From DATBRC01 sp036560485 (GTDB lineage: Bacteria > Pseudomonadota > Gammaproteobacteria > Burkholderiales > Burkholderiaceae_D): DNA of 44,782 nucleotides. Each line of letters begins with the position of its first letter. Position 1 is the first letter of the stretch. Where the stretch lies: assembly GCA_036560485.1 (NCBI GenBank), contig DATBRC010000069.1, positions 1 to 44,782 on the forward strand, in the 5' to 3' direction. A model generated the notes under the pieces. The model worked only from the letters and a program-made list of their open reading frames with translations, was not told the origin of the DNA and made no database searches. Position numbers and translations under genes: made by a program. Shown in pieces: positions 7,444 through 15,518 of this stretch.

Positions 7444-7527
7444 ACGGCTTATACGGCTAATTAAATCGGCATACACTTCAAATGCGGCGAAAGGCTTGCT
7501 TATTATAGATGCCTCCAGGAAGAAAAT

Positions 7528-7821
7528 ATGATGAATCAATCCCTCAAAATAGTCAGTGTATTGATCATGCTCATAGTCGGCATGTCGAATGCGTGCGCTG
7601 ACCGTGGCTATGACAGGGGGGAACGTGCTGCGCAACGCGAAGAGCAACAGATACAAAGGCAGGATCGATTCGGCAGAGGGCAGTACCAGCAAGGGGGGAG
7701 AGTGCCTGATGCCGCCCCGGAAGCACCGAGGCGTAGAAGCAATATGACGCCGGAGGAAAGGCGTGCGCTACGTCAGCAAATTCATGACGCAGGGCGCGAA
7801 GTATATCCACCTGGCCGCTAG
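7528..7821 (+). CDS. Small secreted Arg/Gln-rich protein, unknown function
   Basis: A 97-residue protein with a clear signal peptide: MMNQSLK, a hydrophobic core through IMLIVGMS, and a likely cut after NACA (residue 24). The mature part is highly polar, rich in Arg, Gln and Glu, with no predicted membrane segment. It ends with a more ordered motif, NMTPEERRALRQQIHDAGRE, followed by VYPPGR. AGGA 7 bases before the ATG supports the start. It lies 27 bases before the DUF1800 gene, so it probably shares that transcript. I do not recognise a named family, though MTPEERRALRQQI-type tails occur in small periplasmic proteins of this group. Confidence 0.6.
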   Translation: MMNQSLKIVSVLIMLIVGMSNACADRGYDRGERAAQREEQQIQRQDRFGRGQYQQGGRVPDAAPEAPRRRSNMTPEERRALRQQIHDAGREVYPPGR

Positions 7822-7848
7822 CCGTATAATTTTTCAACGGTGTTATCC

Positions 7849-9378
7849 ATGCTAATAAAAAAAATATTGATGGCACTTTGCTTGGCAAGCATAGCTGTGA
7901 CGACATTTGCACAACAACTCGGCACGGATGGTGCACGTTTTTTTCTGACTCGCAGCGGCTTTGCGCCTTCATCATCAGAAGTCTCTTCATTCGAACACCT
8001 TACGCGGCAACAGGCTGTCGATAAGGTGCTGGCACAATCAGTAACGCAGGCAATATCGCCGCCACCTACCTGGTCAGACCAGCCGCTCGTCTCATTCAAG
8101 CAATTCAAAGACAAGTCTGATGAAGAAAAGAAAGCCCATCGCGACATGGAGATCAGGCAAGGTTTCGATCTGCGCGGTTGGTGGTTGCGCGAGATGCTGG
8201 TAACGCCATCGCCTTTGACGGAGCGCATGACCTTGTTTTGGCACAATCATTTTGTGTCGAGCCAGCAAAAAGTCAAATATTCGCAATTGATGTATCGGCA
8301 GAATGTTTTGTTGCGTCAGCAGGCGCTCGGCAATTTCGGCACGTTGTTGCATGCGATGTCGAAAGATCCTGCGATGCTGATCTATCTCGACAATGCCAAT
8401 AATCGCAAAGGCGCGCCCAACGAAAATTTTGCACGTGAGGTGATGGAGTTATTCACTTTGGGTGAAGGCCATTACAGCGAGCAGGACATCAAGGAAGCGG
8501 CGCGTGCCTATACCGGATGGAGTATCGAGCCGGAAACCGGCGAGTACAAATGGCGTCCTTTTATTCATGATAATGGCGTAAAAACCGTGCTCGGCCAGAG
8601 CGGCAATTTTTCCGGCGATGAAGTACTCGATATCTTGTTGGCACAGCCAGCGTGTGCCGAATTCATCGTCACCAAACTCTGGCATGAATTCATCTCGCCC
8701 AATCCGGATCCTGCAGAAGTGAAGCGCATCGCCAGACGTTTCCGTGACAGTCATTACGAAATCAAGGTCGCGTTGCATGAGTTGTTTTTGTCACCTGCAT
8801 TTTGGGATGAGAAAAATCGCGGCACGTTGGTGAAGTCGCCGGTAGAGCTGATCGTCGGCGCACTGAAGCAATTCAATTTTACCTACGACGATCCATTGCC
8901 TTTCACATTCGCCGTTGCGCAATTGGGCCAAAACCTGTTCAGTCCGCCTAACGTCAAGGGTTGGCCGGGCGGCGATGCGTGGATCAATAGCTCGACATTG
9001 TTGGCGCGCAAAGCAGTGCTTGAACGTTTGTTCCGCGCGACCGAAACTGGCGCCCAAAAAGATTCCGGCATGACGATGATGAAGGTGCAGATGGCACGTG
9101 AACGGATGAATGATTTGGGCAAGGTCAAAGGACAAGGTGCGCTTGGTCGTGAAGGACGTATCAAATTTGCCGATGCGATTGCGATGATCTCGTTTGATCC
9201 GGATGCATGGCTTGGCCGTTTTGGTGCCTCTGCTGAAGTGGTGCCGAATGTGACACAGCGTTTGGCGATCCAAAAAGCGATTCTCCCTTTAGAACCGACT
9301 TCACCGATCAACGCAGAGTTGATGGGCACCGCGTATATCAGAACGCTGGTGATGGATCCGGTGTTTCAGCTTAAATAA
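7849..9378 (+). CDS. DUF1800 family exported protein
   Basis: About 509 residues from the ATG at 7849; a GTG at 7840 would add three residues, but CAACGG lies better for the ATG. A signal peptide (KKILMALCLASIAVTTFA) precedes the DUF1800 domain, marked by ARFFLTRSGFAPSSSEV near the start and MTLFWHNHFVSSQQKV. Further family motifs are NENFAREVMELFTLGEGHY, AARAYTGWSIE, and FSPPNVKGWPGGDAWINSS. The family is common in bacteria, almost always paired with DUF1501, and is uncharacterised; it is assumed to act outside the cytoplasm. The next gene (30 bases on) is the DUF1501 partner. Confidence 0.85.
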   Translation: MLIKKILMALCLASIAVTTFAQQLGTDGARFFLTRSGFAPSSSEVSSFEHLTRQQAVDKVLAQSVTQAISPPPTWSDQPLVSFKQFKDKSDEEKKAHRDMEIRQGFDLRGWWLREMLVTPSPLTERMTLFWHNHFVSSQQKVKYSQLMYRQNVLLRQQALGNFGTLLHAMSKDPAMLIYLDNANNRKGAPNENFAREVMELFTLGEGHYSEQDIKEAARAYTGWSIEPETGEYKWRPFIHDNGVKTVLGQSGNFSGDEVLDILLAQPACAEFIVTKLWHEFISPNPDPAEVKRIARRFRDSHYEIKVALHELFLSPAFWDEKNRGTLVKSPVELIVGALKQFNFTYDDPLPFTFAVAQLGQNLFSPPNVKGWPGGDAWINSSTLLARKAVLERLFRATETGAQKDSGMTMMKVQMARERMNDLGKVKGQGALGREGRIKFADAIAMISFDPDAWLGRFGASAEVVPNVTQRLAIQKAILPLEPTSPINAELMGTAYIRTLVMDPVFQLK

Positions 9379-9407
9379 TTGCCGAGCTATTTGATGGGAA
9401 GGTTAAT

Positions 9408-10583
9408 ATGAATCGTCGCGATTTCTTTTTGTTTTCCGGTGGTTTGGGTGCGGCATTGCTGGCTCCGCAGATCACATTTGCACAGAATAAATCCGGTTAT
9501 CAGAATCTTCTGATTCTTGTCGAACTAAAAGGCGGCAATGACGGCTTGAATACCGTCGTGCCTTATGCTAATTCGACTTACTACAATCTGCGTCCGAAAA
9601 TTGCGATCAAGCGTGAAGAAGTGATTCAACTGGATCAATTTGTCGGTCTCCATCCGAGCCTGCAACCGTTGATGCCGTTGTGGGACAACAAGGAGCTGGC
9701 AGTGATACAAGGTGTCGGCTATCCGCAGCCGAACCTGTCGCATTTTCGCTCTATCGAAATCTGGGATACTGCTTCGAAGTCGGATCACTATGAACAGGAA
9801 GGTTGGCTCACGCGCGTCTTCGCTCTACGCCCTACACCGGCAGTCTATAGTGCAGATGGCGTCATCATCGGCAGTCAAGAACTGGGGCCGCTGTCCGGCG
9901 GTGCACGAGCAGTGGCATTGAGTAATACCGATCAATTTTTAAATAACGCACGCTTGGCAATGCCAACGCCCATACAAGGCAACGCGACTCTGGAGCATAT
10001 CCTCAAGGTGGAAGCGGATATCGCCAAGGCAGCTGACGGTCTGAAGCCGACACAGGGCAAAATTGAATTGAAAACGGAATTTCCAAAAAGCGAATTCGGC
10101 AATGTGGTGAAGACGGCAGCACAAGTGGTCGCCAATGGCGAGCAAACAGGCAAACATGTCGCCGTGTTGCGTTTGACGATCGGCGGTTTCGATACGCATC
10201 AGAATCAGCCTGGCACGCAAGCCAATTTGCTCAAGCAGTTAGCCGATGGATTGACTGCATTGAAGTCGGCGATGGTGGAATTGAATCGATGGGATTCGAC
10301 ACTCGTGATGACTTATGCAGAATTCGGACGCCGCCCGAAAGAGAACCTCTCCAATGGTACCGATCACGGCACCGTTGCGCCGCACTTCGTGATGGGCGGC
10401 CGTGTCAAAGGTGGTTTGCTGGGTGCCATGCCGGACCTGAATCGATTGGATGGCTCGGGCAATCTGACGTATGCAGTTGACTTCCGCAGTGCTTATGCAA
10501 CGATATTGGAACAGTGGTGGGGGATGAATTCTTCTAATGTGTTAGGCGGGAAATTTCAGTCGCTTGATCTAATCCATAGCTGA
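9408..10583 (+). CDS. DUF1501 family exported protein
   Basis: A 391-residue protein. The N-terminus MNRRDFFLFSGG with a following hydrophobic stretch and TFAQ cut site looks like a twin-arginine (Tat) signal. The remainder fits DUF1501, an alkaline-phosphatase-superfamily-like domain. Motifs include LVELKGGNDGLNTVVPY, LHPSLQPLMPLWDNKELAVIQGVGYP, LSHFRSIEIWDTAS and the late motif FGRRPKENLSNGTDHGTVAPHFVMGG with Asp-His-Gly. It would be exported folded, consistent with a metal cofactor. It is co-transcribed with the DUF1800 gene. The enzymatic activity is unproven. Confidence 0.85.
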   Translation: MNRRDFFLFSGGLGAALLAPQITFAQNKSGYQNLLILVELKGGNDGLNTVVPYANSTYYNLRPKIAIKREEVIQLDQFVGLHPSLQPLMPLWDNKELAVIQGVGYPQPNLSHFRSIEIWDTASKSDHYEQEGWLTRVFALRPTPAVYSADGVIIGSQELGPLSGGARAVALSNTDQFLNNARLAMPTPIQGNATLEHILKVEADIAKAADGLKPTQGKIELKTEFPKSEFGNVVKTAAQVVANGEQTGKHVAVLRLTIGGFDTHQNQPGTQANLLKQLADGLTALKSAMVELNRWDSTLVMTYAEFGRRPKENLSNGTDHGTVAPHFVMGGRVKGGLLGAMPDLNRLDGSGNLTYAVDFRSAYATILEQWWGMNSSNVLGGKFQSLDLIHS

Positions 10584-10591
10584 TTATCTTT

Positions 10592-11128
10592 TTAGCACAA
10601 CACTTTCCGAAATGTTTTGAACCCAGCTTCGCTTACGAGCCCTTCCATTCGTTTAAATAACTTGGAAAGAAGCGCACCATGTTTCGCACGAAACTCTGCA
10701 CTGCCTTGTGCGATTTCCAATTCATTTGCAAGGATCAATTCACACAGATCGCGTAACTGTTCATTGCTGATGTCGTATTCAGTATTAGTGAAACGGTCAG
10801 CAAAGGCCAATTGCGATTCAGTGCTGATTCTTGGATAGTACACGCGGCGATTGCACGCTCCGTACAAATAGGCCAGTTGTTCAGCCTCTTGTCCAAGCAG
10901 AGAGACAATGCGTTGGCGCATATCGATGCCAACCAACGAAGGGTTGAAGCCATCAGTGCCATATACCGCGTGGTACAGCCCCGCGATACATACCGCTTCA
11001 CGTGCACCCCATTCACGCAGCAGCGATTCTGTTCCACGTAAATGTGCGGCGAGAGAGCCGTTGAGATGTTCAAACTCGCCTGCGCCAAGGGCTTGTAATT
11101 CGGCGAATAGAGTGTCGGATTGGCTCAT
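10592..11128 (-). CDS. DUF6817-type HD-like protein
   Basis: A 178-residue all-helical soluble protein with the pattern HLRGTESLLREWGAREAVCIAGLYHAVYGTDGF, in which the two histidines recall HD-phosphohydrolase folds. RQRIVSLLGQEAEQLAYLYGAC follows. This resembles DUF6817 proteins, whose function is unknown. It begins 18 bases after the ABM-fold gene on the same strand, so the two are probably one unit. It ends 8 bases from the DUF1501 stop (convergent). No clear ribosome-binding site precedes the ATG. Confidence 0.65.
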   Translation of the reverse strand: MSQSDTLFAELQALGAGEFEHLNGSLAAHLRGTESLLREWGAREAVCIAGLYHAVYGTDGFNPSLVGIDMRQRIVSLLGQEAEQLAYLYGACNRRVYYPRISTESQLAFADRFTNTEYDISNEQLRDLCELILANELEIAQGSAEFRAKHGALLSKLFKRMEGLVSEAGFKTFRKVLC

Positions 11129-11146
11129 GTCAAATATGTGTAATTG

Positions 11147-11443
11147 TCATACTGTGGTGGCGCGATATTCACGTGTAATCTGCGCTACCTGAACAATATA
11201 GGATTCATACCAGCGTTCTTTGCCTAGCTGTTGAGCCAGCACGTGTTCACTATGCGTCTTCCATTCTCGAATACTTTCTTCATCATGCCAGTATGAAAGT
11301 GCTACTTCTTGATTGCCTTCTGTAAGCGCATGGAATTCGATGCAACCGAATTCATCGAGCGCCAGCTCACGCATGCGCGCAGCGACCTGCGCATATTCAT
11401 CATCGAGTCTACGGATATTTGCACGGAAGATGACGACGTACAT
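11147..11443 (-). CDS. Antibiotic biosynthesis monooxygenase (ABM)-fold protein
   Basis: 98 residues from the ATG at 11443, chosen because AGGA lies 8-9 bases upstream; a start at 11497 would add an unsupported 18 residues. The sequence MYVVIFRANI, FGCIEFHALTEGNQEVALSYWHDEESIREWKTHSEH and ERWYESYIVQVAQI is typical of the dimeric ferredoxin-like ABM fold, here of the YgiN/heme-oxygenase-like kind. Members include quinone-forming monooxygenases and heme-degrading enzymes, but many are uncharacterised. It is the first gene of a two-gene unit with the DUF6817 protein. Confidence 0.75.
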   Translation of the reverse strand: MYVVIFRANIRRLDDEYAQVAARMRELALDEFGCIEFHALTEGNQEVALSYWHDEESIREWKTHSEHVLAQQLGKERWYESYIVQVAQITREYRATTV

Positions 11444-11793
11444 GCTGGAGTTCCTTTGTGGTTTATGGAGGTCGAGACGTGGAGCAGACGCCATCATACC
11501 TTTTTGTCTACATGAATATGACGCACAACATCAACATCCAGGGCAACGCCATTGATTTAAAAAGGCATCTTTAATTTAACGATTATCAACTTAATTCCTG
11601 GATTTAATTGACATTAGCATTCCGTCCATTGTCTAATTGCTACCCTTTGAAAAATTAACGTGAGTTCACAAAATAATTATTGCTTTGTGGAAATCAATGG
11701 TCTACCTTGTTCCTATGGGAAATATTTTTCAGCGGGCAAGAAACAATAAAAATGAATTTGCCAATAAATATCGGGCAACGGGAGGAGAAAAAC
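11444..11793. other. Divergent intergenic region, AT-rich
   Basis: A 350-base AT-rich stretch between the minus-strand ABM-fold gene and the plus-strand gene at 11794. It holds one good sigma-70-like promoter on the plus strand (annotated separately) and otherwise no gene. The open frame that reaches back to 11680 is not counted as coding because the strong ribosome-binding site is at the internal ATG. Confidence 0.4.
11608..11637 (+). promoter_or_regulatory. Candidate sigma-70 promoter for the 11794 gene
   Basis: A perfect -35 TTGACA at 11608-11613 is followed after 18 bp by TCTAAT at 11632-11637, five of six matches to the -10 consensus. It would give a leader of about 150 bases before the ATG at 11794. 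Confidence 0.45.
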
Positions 11794-12117
11794 ATGTCGA
11801 GTGGTGCTAAACAAGAGCTGCTGATTATTGATGAAAGCCTGTTTTACCAGTTACTTGATGGAGCCGGGACAGTACACATCGATATTTCCTGTATCGAAGA
11901 CCACTTCGTGCCTTTTGTGTCGTTTTCCGTAGATGAGGAAGGCAGCCGCGTGCCTTGCGGAGCGATCATGCGCAATCATCAGGATCTATTGGCGGCAGAC
12001 AATCTCGATGACTTGATTGATGTCTTGCATGACATGGCCGGCGCTTCCGCATCGTTACAGATTAATTATCCTGATGAGTCGGAATACATGGCTGATCAGT
12101 TGGTGACCTTACATTGA
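11794..12117 (+). CDS. Acidic protein of unknown function
   Basis: 107 residues from the ATG at 11794, which has the strong ribosome-binding site GGAGGAG 6 bases upstream. The protein is acidic, soluble and without signal peptide or motif I recognise. It begins MSSGAKQELLIIDESLFYQLLDG, continues with a beta-rich stretch around FVPFVSFSVDEEGSRVPCG, and then has helices with many Asp residues (LAADNLDDLIDVLHDMAG). It stands alone, with its own promoter and a strong terminator at 12147-12172. The function is unknown. Confidence 0.6.
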   Translation: MSSGAKQELLIIDESLFYQLLDGAGTVHIDISCIEDHFVPFVSFSVDEEGSRVPCGAIMRNHQDLLAADNLDDLIDVLHDMAGASASLQINYPDESEYMADQLVTLH

Positions 12118-12146
12118 CTCCGTTGTTTGTGTTTTAGAGGGAATTC

Positions 12147-12172
12147 GGGCGGACTACGGTCCGCCCTTTTTT
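12147..12172 (+). terminator. Rho-independent terminator
   Basis: A perfect 8-bp GC-rich stem (GGGCGGAC at 12147-12154 and GTCCGCCC at 12159-12166) with a TACG tetraloop is followed by six T. It ends the transcript of the acidic protein gene, 29 bases after its stop. Confidence 0.9.
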
Positions 12173-12196
12173 ATGCAGAAGTTTTTGTGACAGGCG

Positions 12197-13408
12197 TCAC
12201 GCTACCTTTACCAATTTATCGTCCCGCAGCATCGTCTTGATGCCACGTATCGCCTGGCGAATCCGCGCTTCATTCTCGACCAATGCAAAGCGCACATATT
12301 CATCGCCATATTCACCAAATCCGATTCCTGGTGACACACATACTTTTGCCTTGGCCAGCAATAGTTTGGCAAATTCGACCGAACCAAGATGACGATACGG
12401 CTTCGGAATGCGCGCCCAGATGTACATCGACGCTTTTGGTTTATCGACCGGCCAGCCGGCTTCGGTCAAACCTTTGACCAGCACATCGCGGCGGTTTTGA
12501 TATTGTGCGCAAATCTCCTTGACGCAGGTCTGATCGCCTTCCAGCGCAGCGATCGCGGCGACTTGCACCGGTGTGAAGCTGCCGTAGTCGTGATAGCTTT
12601 TGATGCGCGCCAACGCTGAGACCAGTTCCTTGTTGCCGACCATGAAGCCGATGCGCCAACCGGCCATATTATAGCTCTTCGACATCGTGAAGAATTCGAC
12701 TGCAACGTCGCGTGCACCGGGCACTTGCATGATAGACGGTGCTTTCCAGCCGTCGAACACGATATCGGCATAGGCCAGATCGTGCACAACCAAAATGTTG
12801 TGTTCCTTCGCCAGCTTGATGACGCGTTCGAAGAATTCCAGCTCGACGCATTGTGCAGTCGGGTTCGATGGAAAACCTAACACCATCATCTTCGGTTTCG
12901 GATAACTTTCGCGGATCGCGCGCTCCAGCTCAGCAAAAAAATCTACATCGGGACTCATGCGCACCGAACGAATATCGGCGCCGGCAATCACCGCGCCATA
13001 GATATGGATCGGATAACTCGGATTGGGCACCAGCACCGTATCGCCGCGATCGAGTGTCGCCAACATCAAATGCGCGAGACCTTCCTTTGATCCGATCGTC
13101 ACAATCGCTTCGGAATCGGGATCGATGTCGACATCGTAGCGATCCTTGTACCAATGCGAAATCGCACGACGCAGGCGAGGAATACCTTTGGACGCCGAGT
13201 AGCCGTGCGTGTCAGGGCGCTTGGACGTCTCGATCAATTTCTCGACGATATGCGGTGGTGTTGCACCATCCGGATTACCCATCGACAGATCGATAATATC
13301 TTCGCCACGGCGGCGTGCGGCCATCTTTAATTCAGCGGTGATATTGAAAACGTAAGGGGGAAGACGATTGATGCGCGAAAAGCTGCGCGGAGCTTGGGAT
13401 TGAGTCAT
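12197..13408 (-). CDS. alaC: Alanine transaminase AlaC-type PLP aminotransferase
   Basis: A 403-residue fold-type I aminotransferase. The PLP-binding lysine is Lys244 in TMSKSYNMAGWRIGF, Asp210 in VVHDLAYAD contacts the pyridine nitrogen, and Asn182 lies in GFPSNPTAQ. The replacement of the usual NPTG by NPTAQC is characteristic of the AlaC group, which converts pyruvate and glutamate to alanine and 2-oxoglutarate. It is cytoplasmic. Many Burkholderiales carry homoserine dehydrogenase next to it, which is not the case here. The gene converges on the acidic protein gene. GAAAGAAAA upstream of the ATG is only a fair ribosome-binding site. Confidence 0.88.
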   Translation of the reverse strand: MTQSQAPRSFSRINRLPPYVFNITAELKMAARRRGEDIIDLSMGNPDGATPPHIVEKLIETSKRPDTHGYSASKGIPRLRRAISHWYKDRYDVDIDPDSEAIVTIGSKEGLAHLMLATLDRGDTVLVPNPSYPIHIYGAVIAGADIRSVRMSPDVDFFAELERAIRESYPKPKMMVLGFPSNPTAQCVELEFFERVIKLAKEHNILVVHDLAYADIVFDGWKAPSIMQVPGARDVAVEFFTMSKSYNMAGWRIGFMVGNKELVSALARIKSYHDYGSFTPVQVAAIAALEGDQTCVKEICAQYQNRRDVLVKGLTEAGWPVDKPKASMYIWARIPKPYRHLGSVEFAKLLLAKAKVCVSPGIGFGEYGDEYVRFALVENEARIRQAIRGIKTMLRDDKLVKVA

Positions 13409-13541
13409 CGATTTTCTTTCGTAAGCGCCCGGAACCGTCCGAGCGACGTTGGAACGGATGTGTTCTATTGCTAGAGAATTGTTCCGCAGTTGATTCTATT
13501 GAAGGAAAATTAAAAAGGCAATGGGTTTGCAGTAGTCAAAC

Positions 13542-13943
13542 TCATTTTCTGTAGCTTTCAAGTCGCTGAAGTAACGTACCTGTATGCAGTTCAAACAGGT
13601 TGTCGTCGAAATCGTAGAAATATAGAGATTGCCCTTCACCCTCAATGCGTGGTCGTGCAGGTTTTATCTTCACCCCCAGTGCTAGCAATCTGGATTCAAA
13701 TATTGGTAAATCGCTTTCGCATACCTGAAACGCGATATGCCGATATGACGGTTCAGAGGGATTGTCTTCCATTGCCGCCAACCATATCCCGCCGAGCAGG
13801 AAGAATTTTTCTCGCGACAAAGAGAAATTTTTTCCCTTGCTATCGTATATTTCTTGCGCACCAAGCCCATCACATAAGAACTTTGCCATTCGTTCTACGT
13901 CGCTAACAATGAAAGTGATGTGGCTGATTCCTTGAATTGCCAT
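13542..13943 (-). CDS. fosX: FosX-type fosfomycin hydrolase (glyoxalase fold)
   Basis: A 133-residue vicinal-oxygen-chelate protein that strongly resembles FosX. Shared blocks are GISHITFIVSD, FSLSREKFFLL, YRHIAFQV, KPARPRIEGEGQSLYFYDFD and NLFELHTGTLLQRL. The metal ligands His8, His69 and Glu118 and the catalytic base Glu45 of FosX-type enzymes are present. FosX opens the fosfomycin epoxide with water using Mn(II), without needing a thiol. Chromosomal FosX-like genes outside Gram-positives vary in activity, so resistance is a prediction. No mobile element adjoins it, so it appears to be a resident gene. The ribosome-binding site is weak. Confidence 0.85.
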   Translation of the reverse strand: MAIQGISHITFIVSDVERMAKFLCDGLGAQEIYDSKGKNFSLSREKFFLLGGIWLAAMEDNPSEPSYRHIAFQVCESDLPIFESRLLALGVKIKPARPRIEGEGQSLYFYDFDDNLFELHTGTLLQRLESYRK

Positions 13944-14062
13944 ATGATTTTATGATTGCATGATGTAAAAAGTAGGGCGTCAATAGCGAAGCGTATTGCG
14001 CCGCATGTGAATGAGCAGACACATCCTATCAGATACAATTTTGTCTGAAATAATTCAGGTTA

Positions 14063-14473
14063 TCAATCAACAATTTTCCCCCGCATCGCCTTCACACGCC
14101 CACGCGTACTCTTGCTATCGAGTCGTTTGGTTTGTGAACTGCGCGTTGGCTTGGTCGGTCTGCGATGTTTAGGAATGATCGAAGCACTTTCAACCAACTC
14201 CAGCAAACGCTGCATCGCCTCTTGCTTATTTTTTTCCAAGCTACGCGATTGTTGTGCCTTGATCACGATCACCCCATCTTTGGTGATCCGTTGACCGTTC
14301 AGTTTCAGCAGCCTTTCCTTGATGTGATCAGGTAGCGATGATGCAGCGATATCGAAACGCAGGTGAATCGCACAAGACACTTTGTTGACGTTCTGGCCGC
14401 CAGGTCCTTGCGCGCGGATTGCCGTGAACTCTATTTCATTTTCAGGAATCACGACTGGATGAGAGATCGACAT
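14063..14473 (-). CDS. arfB: Alternative ribosome-rescue factor ArfB (YaeJ)
   Basis: 136 residues from the ATG at 14473. A TTG start at 14497 is possible but would overlap the upstream gene. The catalytic GGQ motif is Gly25-Gly26-Gln27 in AQGPGGQNVNK. The C-terminal tail is basic (RRPTKPTRSSQTKRLDSKS, then VKAMRGK), as required for insertion into the empty mRNA channel of stalled ribosomes. ArfB hydrolyses peptidyl-tRNA on ribosomes lacking a stop codon. It resembles E. coli ArfB along its whole length. It follows the DUF2520 gene by 11 bases. Confidence 0.93.
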   Translation of the reverse strand: MSISHPVVIPENEIEFTAIRAQGPGGQNVNKVSCAIHLRFDIAASSLPDHIKERLLKLNGQRITKDGVIVIKAQQSRSLEKNKQEAMQRLLELVESASIIPKHRRPTKPTRSSQTKRLDSKSTRGRVKAMRGKIVD

Positions 14474-14484
14474 GATGGTTGCGA

Positions 14485-15321
14485 TCAATTCTTGCAATTG
14501 TCGCGCCGTGCTGCAAGGTCAACTGTCAGTTTCATGAATTGTTCGTATAGCGCGGCGCATGCGGGATTCCATTGTGCCACTGCACGCAATTGCTTCTCCG
14601 CTGTTGCCATGTCGCCGCGCGCAATCGGACCGGTGAGAGCTGCTTCGGTGCCGAGTCGGAAAACATTGTCGGCTGTTTCCCGCATCAACGGCTCGATCAA
14701 TTTGAGCGCAACGTCTGGCGCAATTCCGGCCTGTATGTATGCTTGTTGTGCAACGTCGAGCAAGGTCACCAGATAGTTTGATGAAAACACCGCTGCAGCG
14801 TGATAGAGAATTTTTGCATCGGCTTTGATCGATACCAGCTGTGCGCCGATGGCCGTGAATGCTTGTTGCAGTACATCGAGCGCACGTTGGTCGCCTTCCA
14901 TGCCGCAGAAAGTTCCTGTAAAACTCTGTATGACTTTTTCAGGCGATGCAAAGCTGCGGATCGGATGAATGCTGGCGACTGCTGCACCTTGTTGACACGC
15001 TGCTTGTAATACGGAGGAGGGTAATGCACCGCTGCAGTGGAACACAATGCTATCCGCAGACAGATTGCCGGTTCGTGAAAGCTCTTCGCAACAATGCTCG
15101 ATTTGATCGTCGGGTGCTGCGATCAGGTAGATATCCGCGGGCTGCAAGTCTGCATAGGAGGCGATGGCACGACCTGCGCCGATGAATGCACTGGCACGCG
15201 TTGCACTGTCGACTGATCTGTTCAGTATGTCCTGAATGTGCAACGCTCCATTCAACGTCCATAAGCGGCTCAGCGTTTTGCCGACTTTGCCGCAGCCAAT
15301 GATGGAGATGAATTTTGTCAT
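14485..15321 (-). CDS. Rossmann-fold/DUF2520 dehydrogenase-like protein
   Basis: A 278-residue protein with an N-terminal NAD(P)-binding fold (GCGKVG at residues 9-14, IYLIAAPDDQI) and a C-terminal helical DUF2520 domain. That domain is marked by SIHPIRSFASPEKV, FCGMEGD and AKILYHAAAVFSSNYLVTLLDVA. The arrangement resembles 6-phosphogluconate dehydrogenase/ketopantoate-reductase-like enzymes, but DUF2520 proteins have no settled substrate. It is upstream of arfB in the same unit and preceded by a repeat element. Confidence 0.78.
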   Translation of the reverse strand: MTKFISIIGCGKVGKTLSRLWTLNGALHIQDILNRSVDSATRASAFIGAGRAIASYADLQPADIYLIAAPDDQIEHCCEELSRTGNLSADSIVFHCSGALPSSVLQAACQQGAAVASIHPIRSFASPEKVIQSFTGTFCGMEGDQRALDVLQQAFTAIGAQLVSIKADAKILYHAAAVFSSNYLVTLLDVAQQAYIQAGIAPDVALKLIEPLMRETADNVFRLGTEAALTGPIARGDMATAEKQLRAVAQWNPACAALYEQFMKLTVDLAARRDNCKN

Positions 15322-15372
15322 AATTGCGTCTTCTGGCCCTTCATCAAGGGTGAATATGGTATTCCTATGCTT

Positions 15373-15493
15373 GTCGTTCCCGCGGTAGTAAGCGGGAATC
15401 CAGTGTTTTTTTCAATCCATGCCAGGCGGGATTTTTCTATCGGCTACTTGCGATGAAAGACGCTGGGTTCCTGCTTAAACCCGCAGGAACGAC
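15373..15493. repeat. Palindromic intergenic repeat with GTCGTTCC ends
   Basis: A 121-bp element bounded by imperfect 31-bp inverted repeats: GTCGTTCCCGCGG at the left and its counterpart ending CGCAGGAACGAC at the right. The left arm is itself a hairpin (TTCCCGC and GCGGGAA). The centre is AT-rich with a T-tract. The GTCRTTCCCGCG...GCGGGAATCCAG type is a widespread dispersed repeat in proteobacteria. It sits between yheS (end 15519) and the DUF2520 gene, both minus strand. Confidence 0.6.
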
Positions 15494-15518
15494 TACGTAA
15501 AAATTGAATCTCCATCTG

